Assembly: GCA_947095585.1 (NCBI GenBank) | Contig: OX352761.1 | Location: 61,704,882 to 61,768,881, forward strand | Origin: Nephrocerus scutellatus | Taxonomy: Eukaryota; Arthropoda; Insecta; Diptera; Pipunculidae | Length of the DNA stretch: 64,000 nt | Direction of reading: 5' to 3' | In this document: positions 24,550 to 34,753 of the stretch, piece after piece | Position numbering within the stretch: the first letter of the stretch is position 1 | How the letters are laid out: every line of letters starts with the position of its first letter | The notes under the pieces: generated by a model | The model's input: only the letters and a program-made list of their open reading frames with translations | The model's database searches: none | What the model was told of the DNA's origin: nothing | Translations under genes and position numbers: made by a program

Positions 24550-26209
24550 TATTAGTCCTACATTCCGAGTTTCATACGAATCCCTTGAGAAATGGCTTGG
24601 TTCCAAAAATTCCCAGGCCCTATTGGCCAGATCCCAGAATTTCCATAGGAACAAGTCTTATAGTCACGTATTAGTCCCACATTCCGAGTTTCATACGAAT
24701 CCCTTGAGAAATGGCTTGGTTCCAAAAATCCCAGGCCCTATTGGCCAGATCCCAGAATTTCCATAGGAACAAGTCTTATAGTCACATATTAGTCCTACAT
24801 TCCAAGTTTCATACGAATCCCTTGAGAAATGGCTTGGTTCCAAAAATCCCAGACCCTTTTGGCCAGATCCCAGAATTTCCATAGGAACAAGTCTTATAGT
24901 CACATATTAGTCCTACATTCCGAGTTTCATACGAATCCCTTGAGAAATGGCTTGGTTCCAAAAATCCCAGACCCTATTGGCCAGATCCCAGAATTTCCAT
25001 AGGAACAAGTCTTATAGTCACATATTAGTCCCACATTTCGAGTTTTATAGGAATCCCTTGGGAAATGGCTTGGTTCCAAAAATCCCAGGCCCTATTGGCC
25101 AGATCCCAGAGTTTCCATAGGAACAAGTCTTATAGTCACATATAAGTCCTACATTCCGAGTTTCATATGAATCCCTTGAGAAATGGCTTGGTTCCAAAAA
25201 TCCCAGACCCTATTGGCCAGATCCCAGAATTTCCATAGGAACAAGTCTTATAGTCACATATTAGTCCTACATTCCGAGTTTCATACGAATCCCTTGAGAA
25301 ATGGCTTGGTTCCAAAAATTCCCAGGCCCTATTGGCCAGATCCCAGAATTTCCATAGGAACAAGTCTTATAGTCACATATTAGTCCTACATTCCGAGTTT
25401 CATAGGAATCCCTTGAGAAATGGCTTGGTTCCAAAAATCCCAGGCCCTATTGGCCAGATCCCAGAATTTCCATAGGAACAAGTCTTATAGTCACATATTA
25501 GTCGCACATTCCGAGTTTCATACGAATCCCTTTAGAAATGGCTTGGTTCCAAAAATCCCAGACCCTATTGCCAGATCCCAGAATTTCCATAGGAACAAGT
25601 CTTATAGTCACGTATTAGTCCCACATTCCGAGTTTCATACGAATCCCTTGAGAAATGGCTTGGTTCCAAAAATCCCAGACCCTATTGGCCAGATCCCAGA
25701 ATTTCCATAGGAACAAGTCTTATAGTCACGTATTAGTCCCACATTCCGAGTTTCATACGAATCCCTTAAGAAATGGCTTGGTTCCAAAAATCCCAGTCCC
25801 TATTGGCCAGATCCCAGAATTTCCATAGGAACAAGTCTTATAGTCACATATTAGTCCTACATTCCGAGTTTCATACGAATCCCTTGAGAAATGGCTTGGT
25901 TCCAAAAATCCCAGGCCCTATTGGCCAGATCCCAGAATTTCCATAGGAAAAAGTCTTATAGTCACATATTAGTCCTACATTCCGAGTTTCATACGAATCC
26001 CTTGATAAATGGCTTGGTTCCAAAAATCCCAGGCCCTATTGGCCAGATCCCAGAATTTCCATAGGAACAGGTCTTATAGTCACATATTAGTCCCACATTC
26101 CGAGTTTCATACGAATCCCTTGAGAAATGGCTTGGTTCCAAAAATCCCAGACGCTATTGGCCAGATCCCAGAATATCCATAGGAACAAGTCTTATAGTCA
26201 CATATTAGT

Positions 26210-26577
26210 CGAACATTCCGAGTTTCATACGAATCCCTTGAGAAATGGCTTGGTTCCAAAAATCCCAGACCCTATTGGCCAGATCCCAGAATTTCCATAG
26301 GAACAAGTCTTATAGTCACGTATTAGTCCCACATTCCGAGTTTCATACGAATCCCTTGAGAAATAGCTTGGTTCCCAAAAATCCCAGACCCTATTGGCCA
26401 GATCCCAGAATTTCCATAGGAACAAGTATTATAGTCACGTATTAGTCCCACGTTCCGATTTTCATACGAATCCCTTGAGAAATGACTTGCTTCCAAAAAT
26501 CCCAGACCCTATTGGCCAGATCCCAGAATTTCCATAGAAACAAGTCTAATATTCACATATTAGTCCCACTTTCCGAG
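26210..26577 (+). repeat. Cassette K, copy 5
   Basis: Offset 9,332 bp (79 monomers plus 10) from copy 4. The gatttt mark is at 26,457. It is followed by a monomer with ttctaaaaatccc and ggcaagatc, a pair seen only after copies 5, 6 and 7. Confidence 0.9.
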
Positions 26578-27036
26578 TTTCATACGAATCCCTTGAGAAA
26601 TGGCTTGGTTCTAAAAATCCCAGACCCTATTGGCAAGATCCCAGAATTTCCATAGGAACAAGTCTTATAGTCACATATTAGTCCTACATTCCTAGTTTCA
26701 TACGAATCCCTTGAGAAATGGCTTGGTTCCAAAAATCCCAGACCCTATTGGCCAGATCCCAGAATTTCCATAGGAACAAGTCTTATAGTCACATATTAGT
26801 CCTACATTCCGAGTTTCATACGAATCCCTTGATAAATGGCTTGGTTCCAAAAATCCCAGGCCCTATTGGCCAGATCCCAGAATTTCCATAGGAACAGGTC
26901 TTATAGTCACATATTAGTCCCACATTCCGAGTTTCATACGAATCCCTTGAGAAATGGCTTGGTTCCAAAAATCCCAGACGCTATTGGCCAGATCCCAGAA
27001 TATCCATAGGAACAAGTCTTATAGTCACATATTAGT

Positions 27037-27404
27037 CGAACATTCCGAGTTTCATACGAATCCCTTGAGAAATGGCTTGGTTCCAAAAATCCCAGACCCT
27101 ATTGGCCAGATCCCAGAATTTCCATAGGAACAAGTCTTATAGTCACGTATTAGTCCCACATTCCGAGTTTCATACGAATCCCTTGAGAAATAGCTTGGTT
27201 CCCAAAAATCCCAGACCCTATTGGCCAGATCCCAGAATTTCCATAGGAACAAGTATTATAGTCACGTATTAGTCCCACGTTCCGATTTTCATACGAATCC
27301 CTTGAGAAATGACTTGCTTCCAAAAATCCCAGACCCTATTGGCCAGATCCCAGAATTTCCATAGAAACAAGTCTAATATTCACATATTAGTCCCACTTTC
27401 CGAG
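27037..27404 (+). repeat. Cassette K, copy 6
   Basis: Exactly 827 bp after copy 5, as part of a seven-monomer tandem duplication. Confidence 0.9.
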
Positions 27405-27544
27405 TTTCATACGAATCCCTTGAGAAATGGCTTGGTTCTAAAAATCCCAGACCCTATTGGCAAGATCCCAGAATTTCCATAGGAACAAGTCTTATAGTCA
27501 CATATTAGTCCTACATTCCTAGTTTCATACGAATCCCTTGAGAA

Positions 27545-29768
27545 ATGGCTTGGTTCCAAAAATCCCAGACCCTATTGGCCAGATCCCAGAATTTCCATAG
27601 GAACAAGTCTTATAGTCACATATTAGTCCTACATTCCGAGTTTCATACGAATCCCTTGAGAAATGGCTTGGTTCCAAAAATTCCCAGGCCCTATTGGCCA
27701 GATCCCAGAATTTCCATAGGAACAAGTCTTATAGTCACGTATTAGTCCCACATTCCGAGTTTCATACGAATCCCTTGAGAAATGGCTTGGTTCCAAAAAT
27801 CCCAGGCCCTATTGGCCAGATCCCAGAATTTCCATAGGAACAAGTCTTATAGTCACATATTAGTCCTACATTCCAAGTTTCATACGAATCCCTTGAGAAA
27901 TGGCTTGGTTCCAAAAATCCCAGACCCTTTTGGCCAGATCCCAGAATTTCCATAGGAACAAGTCTTATAGTCACATATTAGTCCTACATTCCGAGTTTCA
28001 TACGAATCCCTTGAGAAATGGCTTGGTTCCAAAAATCCCAGACCCTATTGGCCAGATCCCAGAATTTCCATAGGAACAAGTCTTATAGTCACATATTAGT
28101 CCCACATTTCGAGTTTTATAGGAATCCCTTGGGAAATGGCTTGGTTCCAAAAATCCCAGGCCCTATTGGCCAGATCCCAGAGTTTCCATAGGAACAAGTC
28201 TTATAGTCACATATAAGTCCTACATTCCGAGTTTCATATGAATCCCTTGAGAAATGGCTTGGTTCCAAAAATCCCAGACCCTATTGGCCAGATCCCAGAA
28301 TTTCCATAGGAACAAGTCTTATAGTCACATATTAGTCCTACATTCCGAGTTTCATACGAATCCCTTGAGAAATGGCTTGGTTCCAAAAATTCCCAGGCCC
28401 TATTGGCCAGATCCCAGAATTTCCATAGGAACAAGTCTTATAGTCACATATTAGTCCTACATTCCGAGTTTCATAGGAATCCCTTGAGAAATGGCTTGGT
28501 TCCAAAAATCCCAGGCCCTATTGGCCAGATCCCAGAATTTCCATAGGAACAAGTCTTATAGTCACATATTAGTCGCACATTCCGAGTTTCATACGAATCC
28601 CTTTAGAAATGGCTTGGTTCCAAAAATCCCAGACCCTATTGCCAGATCCCAGAATTTCCATAGGAACAAGTCTTATAGTCACGTATTAGTCCCACATTCC
28701 GAGTTTCATACGAATCCCTTGAGAAATGGCTTGGTTCCAAAAATCCCAGACCCTATTGGCCAGATCCCAGAATTTCCATAGGAACAAGTCTTATAGTCAC
28801 GTATTAGTCCCACATTCCGAGTTTCATACGAATCCCTTAAGAAATGGCTTGGTTCCAAAAATCCCAGTCCCTATTGGCCAGATCCCAGAATTTCCATAGG
28901 AACAAGTCTTATAGTCACATATTAGTCCTACATTCCGAGTTTCATACGAATCCCTTGAGAAATGGCTTGGTTCCAAAAATCCCAGGCCCTATTGGCCAGA
29001 TCCCAGAATTTCCATAGGAAAAAGTCTTATAGTCACATATTAGTCCTACATTCCGAGTTTCATACGAATCCCTTGATAAATGGCTTGGTTCCAAAAATCC
29101 CAGGCCCTATTGGCCAGATCCCAGAATTTCCATAGGAACAGGTCTTATAGTCACATATTAGTCCCACATTCCGAGTTTCATACGAATCCCTTGAGAAATG
29201 GCTTGGTTCCAAAAATCCCAGACGCTATTGGCCAGATCCCAGAATATCCATAGGAACAAGTCTTATAGTCACATATTAGTCGAACATTCCGAGTTTCATA
29301 CGAATCCCTTGAGAAATGGCTTGGTTCCAAAAATCCCAGACCCTATTGGCCAGATCCCAGAATTTCCATAGGAACAAGTCTTATAGTCACGTATTAGTCC
29401 CACATTCCGAGTTTCATACGAATCCCTTGAGAAATAGCTTGGTTCCCAAAAATCCCAGACCCTATTGGCCAGATCCCAGAATTTCCATAGGAACAAGTAT
29501 TATAGTCACGTATTAGTCCCACGTTCCGATTTTCATACGAATCCCTTGAGAAATGACTTGCTTCCAAAAATCCCAGACCCTATTGGCCAGATCCCAGAAT
29601 TTCCATAGAAACAAGTCTAATATTCACATATTAGTCCCACTTTCCGAGTTTCATACGAATCCCTTGAGAAATGGCTTGGTTCTAAAAATCCCAGACCCTA
29701 TTGGCAAGATCCCAGAATTTCCATAGGAACAAGTCTTATAGTCACATATTAGTCCTACATTCCTAGTT
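27545..29768 (+). repeat. 26-monomer higher-order unit, copy 2 (partial)
   Basis: This repeats 24,474 onward at 3,071 bp up to about 29,768, where it stays in the tatgaatccc/tataaatccc series instead of re-entering the duplicated cassette. gacgc is at 29,221 and cassette K at 29,281-29,648. Confidence 0.85.
29281..29648 (+). repeat. Cassette K, copy 7 (last)
   Basis: Offset 2,244 bp from copy 6. The gatttt mark is at 29,528. No full cassette K is found to the right of this copy. Confidence 0.9.
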
Positions 29769-30357
29769 TCATATGAATCCCTTGAGAAATGGCTTGGTTC
29801 CAAAAATCCCAGACCCTATTGGCCAGATCCCAGAATTTCCATAGGAACAAGTCTTATAGTCACATATTAGTCCTACATTCCGAGTTTCATATAAATCCCT
29901 TGAGAAATGGCTTGGTTCCCAAAATCCCAGACCCTTTTGGCCAGATCCCAGAATTTCCATAGGAACAAGTCTTATAGTCACATATTAGTCCCACATTCCG
30001 AATTTCATACGAATCCCTTGAGAAATGGCTTGGTTCTAAGAATCCCAGACCCTATTGGCCAGATCCCAGAATTTCCATATGAACAAGTCTTATAGTCACG
30101 TATTAGTACCACATTCCGAGTTTCATACGAATCCCTTGAGAAATGGCTTGGTTCCAAAAATCCCAGACCCTATTGGCCAGATCCCAGAATTTCCATAGGT
30201 AGAAGTCTTATAGTCACATATTAGTCTTACATTCCGAGTTTCATACGAATCCCTTGAGAAATGGCTTGGTTCCAAAAATCCCAGGCCCTATTGGCCAGAT
30301 CCCAGAATTTCCATAGGAACAAGTCTTATAGTCACATGTTAGTCCTACATTCCGAGT

Positions 30358-30880
30358 TCAATTGAATCCCTTGAGAAATGGTTTGGTTCCAAAAATCCCA
30401 GACCCTATTGGCCAGATCCCAGAATTTCCATAGGAACAAGTCTTATAGTCACATATTAGTCCCACATTCCTAGTTTCATACGAAATGGCTTGGTTCCAAA
30501 AATCCCAGACCCTATTGGCCAGATCCCAGAATTTCCATAGGAACAAGTCTTATAGTCACATATTAGTCGTACCTTCCGAGTTTCATACGAATCCCTTGAG
30601 AAATGGCTTGGTTCCAAAAATCCCAGACCCTATTGGCCAGATCCCAGAATTTCCATAGGAACAAGTCTTATAGTCACATATTAGTCCTACATTCCGAGTT
30701 TCATACGAATCCCTTGAGAAATGGCTTGGTTCCAAAAATCCCAGACCCCAGAATTTCCATAGGAACAAGTCTAATAGTCACATATTAGTCCCACATTCCG
30801 AGTTTCATACGAATCTCTTGAGAAATGGCTTGGTTCCAAAAATCCCAGACCCTATTGGCCAGATCCCAGTCCATAGGAAT
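30358..30880 (+). repeat. Deletion cassette X, copy 1
   Basis: Three shortened monomers lie close together. At about 30,484, 11 bp are missing between gaa repeats, leaving catacgaaatggc. At about 30,747, 14 bp are missing so that gacc runs into ccagaatttcc, followed by aagtctaatag. At about 30,868, aatt is missing, leaving cccagtccatagg. The set is duplicated at 35,172-35,694 and partly at 61,118-61,410. Short direct repeats at the first two breakpoints suggest slippage or microhomology deletion. Confidence 0.88.
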
Positions 30881-31860
30881 AAGTCTTATAGTCACATATT
30901 AGTCCTACCTTCCGAGTTTCATACGAATCCCTTGAGAAATGGCTTGGTTCCAAAAATCCCAGACCCTATTGGCCAGATCCCAGAATTTCCATAGGAACAA
31001 GTCTTATAGTCACATATTAGTCCCACATTCCGAGTTTCATACGAAACCCTTGAGAAATGGCTTGGTTCCAAAAATCCCAGACTCTATTGGCCAGATCCCA
31101 GAATTTCCATAGGAACAAGTCTTATAGTCACATATTAGTCCTACATTCCGAGTTTCATACGAATCCCTTGAGAAATGGCTTGGTTCCAAAAATCCCAGAC
31201 CCTATTGGCCAGATCGTAGAATTTCCATAGGAACAAGTCTTATAGTCACGTATTAGTCCCACATTCCGAGTTTCATACGAATCCCTTGAGAAATGGCTTG
31301 GTTCCAAAAATCCCAGGCACTATTGGCCAGATCCCAGAATTTCCATAGGAACAAGTCTTATAGTCACATATTAGTCCTACATTCCGAGTTTCATACGAAT
31401 CCCTTGAGAAATGGCTTGGTTCCAAAAATCCCAGACCCTATTGGCCAGATCCCAGAATTTCCATAGGAACAAGTCTTATAGTCACATATTATTCCTACAT
31501 TCCGAGTTTCATAGGAATCCCTTGAGAAATGGCTTGGTTCCAAAAATCCCAGGCCCTATTGGCCAGATCCCAGAATTTCTATAGGAACAAGTCTTATAGT
31601 CACATATTAGTCGCACATTCCGAGTTTCATACGAATCCCTTGAGAAATGGCTTGGTTCCAAAAATCCCAGACCCTATTGGCCAGATCCCAGAATTTCCAT
31701 AGGAACAAGTCTTATAGTCACGTATTAGTCCCACATTCCGAGTTTCATACGAATCCCTTGAGAAATGGCTTGGTTCCAAAAATCCCAGGCCCTATTGGCC
31801 AGATCCCAGAATTTCCATAGAAACAAGTCTTATAGTCACATATTAGTCCTACATTCCGAG

Positions 31861-31978
31861 TTTCATACGAATCCCTTGAGAAATGGCTTGGTTCCAAAAA
31901 TCCCAGACCCTATTGGCCAGATCCCAGAATTTCCATAGGAACAAGTCTTATAGTCACATATTAGTCCTACATTCCGAG
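31861..31978 (+). repeat. Reference monomer of the 118-bp satellite
   Basis: This is a clean 118-bp copy matching the majority base at essentially every position, and it is followed by an identical copy at 31,979-32,096. G+C is 49 of 118. Internal structure, in monomer positions: atcccaga occurs as a direct repeat at 40-47 and 61-68. Short dyads are TTGG-tt-CCAA at 28-37, the palindrome TGGCCA at 54-59, and TTCC-ata-GGAA at 71-81. AGTC occurs three times, at 84-87, 92-95 and 103-106. There is one A5 tract (36-40) and one GATC. Because 118 leaves remainder 1 when divided by 3, the reading frame shifts with every monomer, which argues against any long coding use. Confidence 0.95.
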
Positions 31979-32906
31979 TTTCATACGAATCCCTTGAGAA
32001 ATGGCTTGGTTCCAAAAATCCCAGACCCTATTGGCCAGATCCCAGAATTTCCATAGGAACAAGTCTTATAGTCACATATTAGTCCTACATTCCGAGTTTC
32101 ATACGAATCCCTTGAGAAATGGCTTGGTTCCAAAAATTCCCAGGCCCTATTGGCCAGATCCCAGAATTTCCATAGGAACAAGTCTTATAGTCACATATTA
32201 GTCCTACATTCCGAGTTTCATAGGAATCCCTTGAGAAATGGCTTGGTTACAAAAATCCCAGGCCCTATTGGCCAGATCCCAGAATTTCTATAGGAAAAAG
32301 TCTTATAGTCACATATTAGTCGCACATTCCGAGTTTCATACGAATCCCTTGAGAAATGGCTTGGTTCCAAAAATCCCAGACCCTATTGGCCAGATCCCAG
32401 AATTTCCATAGGAACACGTCTTATAGTCACGTATTAGTCCCACATTCCGAGTTTCATACGAATCCCTTGAGAAATGGCTTGGTTCCAAAAATCCCAGGCC
32501 CTATTGGTCAGATCCCAGAATTTCCATAGGAACAAGTCTTATAGTCACATATTAGTCCTACATTCCGAGTTTCATACGAATCCCTTGAGAAATGGCTTGG
32601 TTCCAAAAATCCCAGACCTTATTGGCCAGATCCCAGAATTTCCATAGGAACAAGTCTTATAGTCACATATTAGTCCTACATTCCGAGTTTCATACGAATC
32701 CCTTGAGAAATGGCTTGGTTCCAAAAATCCCAAACCCTATTGGCCAGATCCCAGAATTACCATAGGAACAAGTCTTATAGTCACATATTAGTCCCACATT
32801 TCGAGTTTCATAGGAATCCCTTGAGAAATGGCTTGTTTCCAAAAATCCCAGGCCCTATTGGCCAGATCCCAGAGTTTCCATAGGAACAAGTCTTATAGTC
32901 ACATAT

Positions 32907-32940
32907 TAGTCCTACATTCCGAGTTTCATATGAAATGAAT
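32907..32940 (+). repeat. 5-bp insertion in a monomer
   Basis: The start of a tatgaatccc monomer reads tatgaaatgaatccc, a 5-bp gain at about 32,932-32,936. The matching monomer in the second transition-zone copy (about 38,096) lacks it. The offset between the copies changes there from 5,168 to 5,163. The insertion is therefore younger than that duplication, or was lost from one copy. Confidence 0.85.
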
Positions 32941-33860
32941 CCCTTGAGAAATGGCTTGGTTCCAAAAATCCCAGACCCTATTGGCCAGATCCCAGAATTT
33001 CCATAGGAACAAGTCTTATAGTCACATATTAGTCCTACATTCCGAGTTTCATACGAATCCCTTGAGAAATGGCTTGGTTCCAAAAATTCCCAGGCCCAAT
33101 TGGCCAGATCCCAGAATTTCCATAGGAACAAGTCTTATAGTCACATATTAGTCCTACATTCCGAGTTTCATAGGAATCCCTTGAGAAGTGGCTTGGTTCC
33201 AAAAATCCCAGGACCTATTGGCCAGATCCCAGAATTTCCATAGGAACAAGCCTTATAGTCACATATTAGTCGCACATTCCGAGTTTCATACGAATCCCTT
33301 GAGAAATGGCTTGGTTCCAAAAATCCCAGACCCTATTGGCCAGATCCCAGAATTTCCATAGGAACAAGTCTTATAGTCACGTATTAGTCCCACATTCCGA
33401 GTTTCATACGAATCCCTTGAGAAATGGCTTGGTTCCAAAAATCCCAGACCCTATTGGCCAGATCCCAGAATTTCCATAGGAACAAGTCTTATAGTCACGT
33501 ATTAGTCCCACATTCCGAGTTTCATACGAATCCCTTAAGAAATGGCTTGGTTCCAGAAATCCCAGTCCCTATTGGCCAGATCCCAGAATTTCCATAGGAA
33601 CAAGTCTTATAGTCACATATTAGTCCTACATTCCGAGTTTCATACGAATCCCTTGAGAAATGGCTTGGTTCCAAAAATCCCAGGCCCTATTGGCCAGATC
33701 CCAGAATTTCCATAGGAAAAAGTCTTATAGTCACATATTAGTCCTACATTCCGAGTTTCATACGAATCCCTTGATAAATGGCTTGGTTCCAAAAATCCCA
33801 GACCCTATTGGCCAGATCCCAGAATTTCCATAGGAACAGGTCTTATAGTCACATATTAGT

Positions 33861-34753
33861 CCCACATTCCGAGTTTCATACGAATCCCTTGAGAAATGGC
33901 TTGGTTCCAAAAATCCCAGGCCCTATTGGCCAGATCCCAGAATTTCCATAGGAACAAGTCTTATAGTCACATATTAGTCGCACATTCCGAGTTTCATACG
34001 AATCCCTTTAGAAATGGCTTGGTTCCAAAAATCCCAGACCCTATTGCCAGATCCCAGAATTTCCATAGGAACAAGTCTTATAGTCACGTATTAGTCCCAC
34101 ATTCCGAGTTTCATACGAATCCCTTGAGAAATGGCTTGGTTCCAAAAATCCCAGACCCTATTGGCCAGATCCCAGAATTTCCATAGGAACAAGTCTTATA
34201 GTCACGTATTAGTCCCACATTCCGAGTTTCATACGAATCCCTTAAGAAATGGCTTGGTTCCAAAAATCCCAGTCCCTATTGGCCAGATCCCAGAATTTCC
34301 ATAGGAACAAGTCTTATAGTCACATATTAGTCCTACATTCCGAGTTTCATACGAATCCCTTGAGAAATGGCTTGGTTCCAAAAATCCCAGGCCCTATTGG
34401 CCAGATCCCAGAATTTCCATAGGAAAAAGTCTTATAGTCACATATTAGTCCTACATTCCGAGTTTCATACGAATCCCTTGATAAATGGCTTGGTTCCAAA
34501 AATCCCAGGCCCTATTGGCCAGATCCCAGAATTTCCATAGGAACAGGTCTTATAGTCACATATTAGTCCCACATTCCGAGTTTCATACGAATCCCTTGAG
34601 AAATGGCTTGGTTCCAAAAATCCCAGACGCTATTGGCCAGATCCCAGAATATCCATAGGAACAAGTCTTATAGTCACATATTAGTCGAACATTCCGAGTT
34701 TCATACGAATCCTTTGAGAAATGGCTTGGTTCCAAAAATCCCAGACCCTATTG
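33861..34753 (+). repeat. Left-type segment between the two transition-zone copies
   Basis: This stretch matches 25,4xx-26,2xx at offset 8,476 and 28,4xx-29,3xx at offset 5,405. It contains cgcac, ctttagaaatgg, the last 117-bp attgccag monomer of the window (about 34,045), agtccc, aaaaag, gataaatgg, gacgc/gaatatcc (34,626) and cgaac. It then breaks off before cassette K, switching near 34,710 to a cctttgag monomer. Confidence 0.8.

Larger units (their letters stand above)
16729..25573 (+). repeat. 80-monomer segmental duplication, copy 2 (reduced to about 75 monomers)
   Basis: This matches copy 1 at offset 9,450 up to 24,549 and then at offset 8,860, so it lacks 590 bp. The missing part corresponds to about 15,099-15,689 and removes one ccacaaatccc monomer (15,507 in copy 1 has no partner). 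From about 25,573 the order continues as at 6,791-7,800 (offset 18,782). Private changes include aacaattc near 21,346, gttttatatg near 23,272 and gagaagtgg near 23,527. Confidence 0.88.
24474..27544 (+). repeat. 26-monomer higher-order unit, copy 1 (3,071 bp)
   Basis: Anchors at 24,474, 24,691, 25,183, 25,420 and 26,245 all reappear 3,071 bp later. 3,071 is 26 x 118 + 3, explained by four 119-bp and one 117-bp monomers. The unit contains the 827-bp internal duplication of cassette K. Confidence 0.88.
25951..27659 (+). repeat. 827-bp (seven-monomer) tandem duplication
   Basis: The series gataaatgg/aacagg, gacgc/gaatatcc, cassette K, ttctaaaaatccc/ggcaagatc is present twice with an 827-bp shift. 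Unit 1 is about 25,951-26,777 and unit 2 about 26,778-27,604. Paired marks: gacgc 26,150 and 26,977; gatttt 26,457 and 27,284. The monomer at about 26,700 is a hybrid that combines the end of one unit with the start of the next. Confidence 0.87.
29940..33860 (+). repeat. Transition-zone block, copy 1
   Basis: About 33 monomers that match 34,754-39,023 at offset 4,814, then 4,696 (the second copy lost one monomer near 36,330), then 5,168 (the second copy gained four monomers near 36,780-37,140), then 5,163. The block holds several irregular monomers: ttcaattgaatccc at 30,358, an 11-bp, a 14-bp and a 4-bp deletion, and a 5-bp insertion at 32,932. It carries the first cccaattggcc and tttctatagg variants, which dominate the right half. 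Confidence 0.82.

Noticed and set aside
7279..25573. Assembly artefact as the explanation for the 9,450-bp duplication.
   Set aside because: Not fully excluded. However, the copies differ at about a dozen scattered sites and by a 590-bp deletion, and a distinct hybrid junction exists, all of which fit a real duplication better than a duplicated contig.
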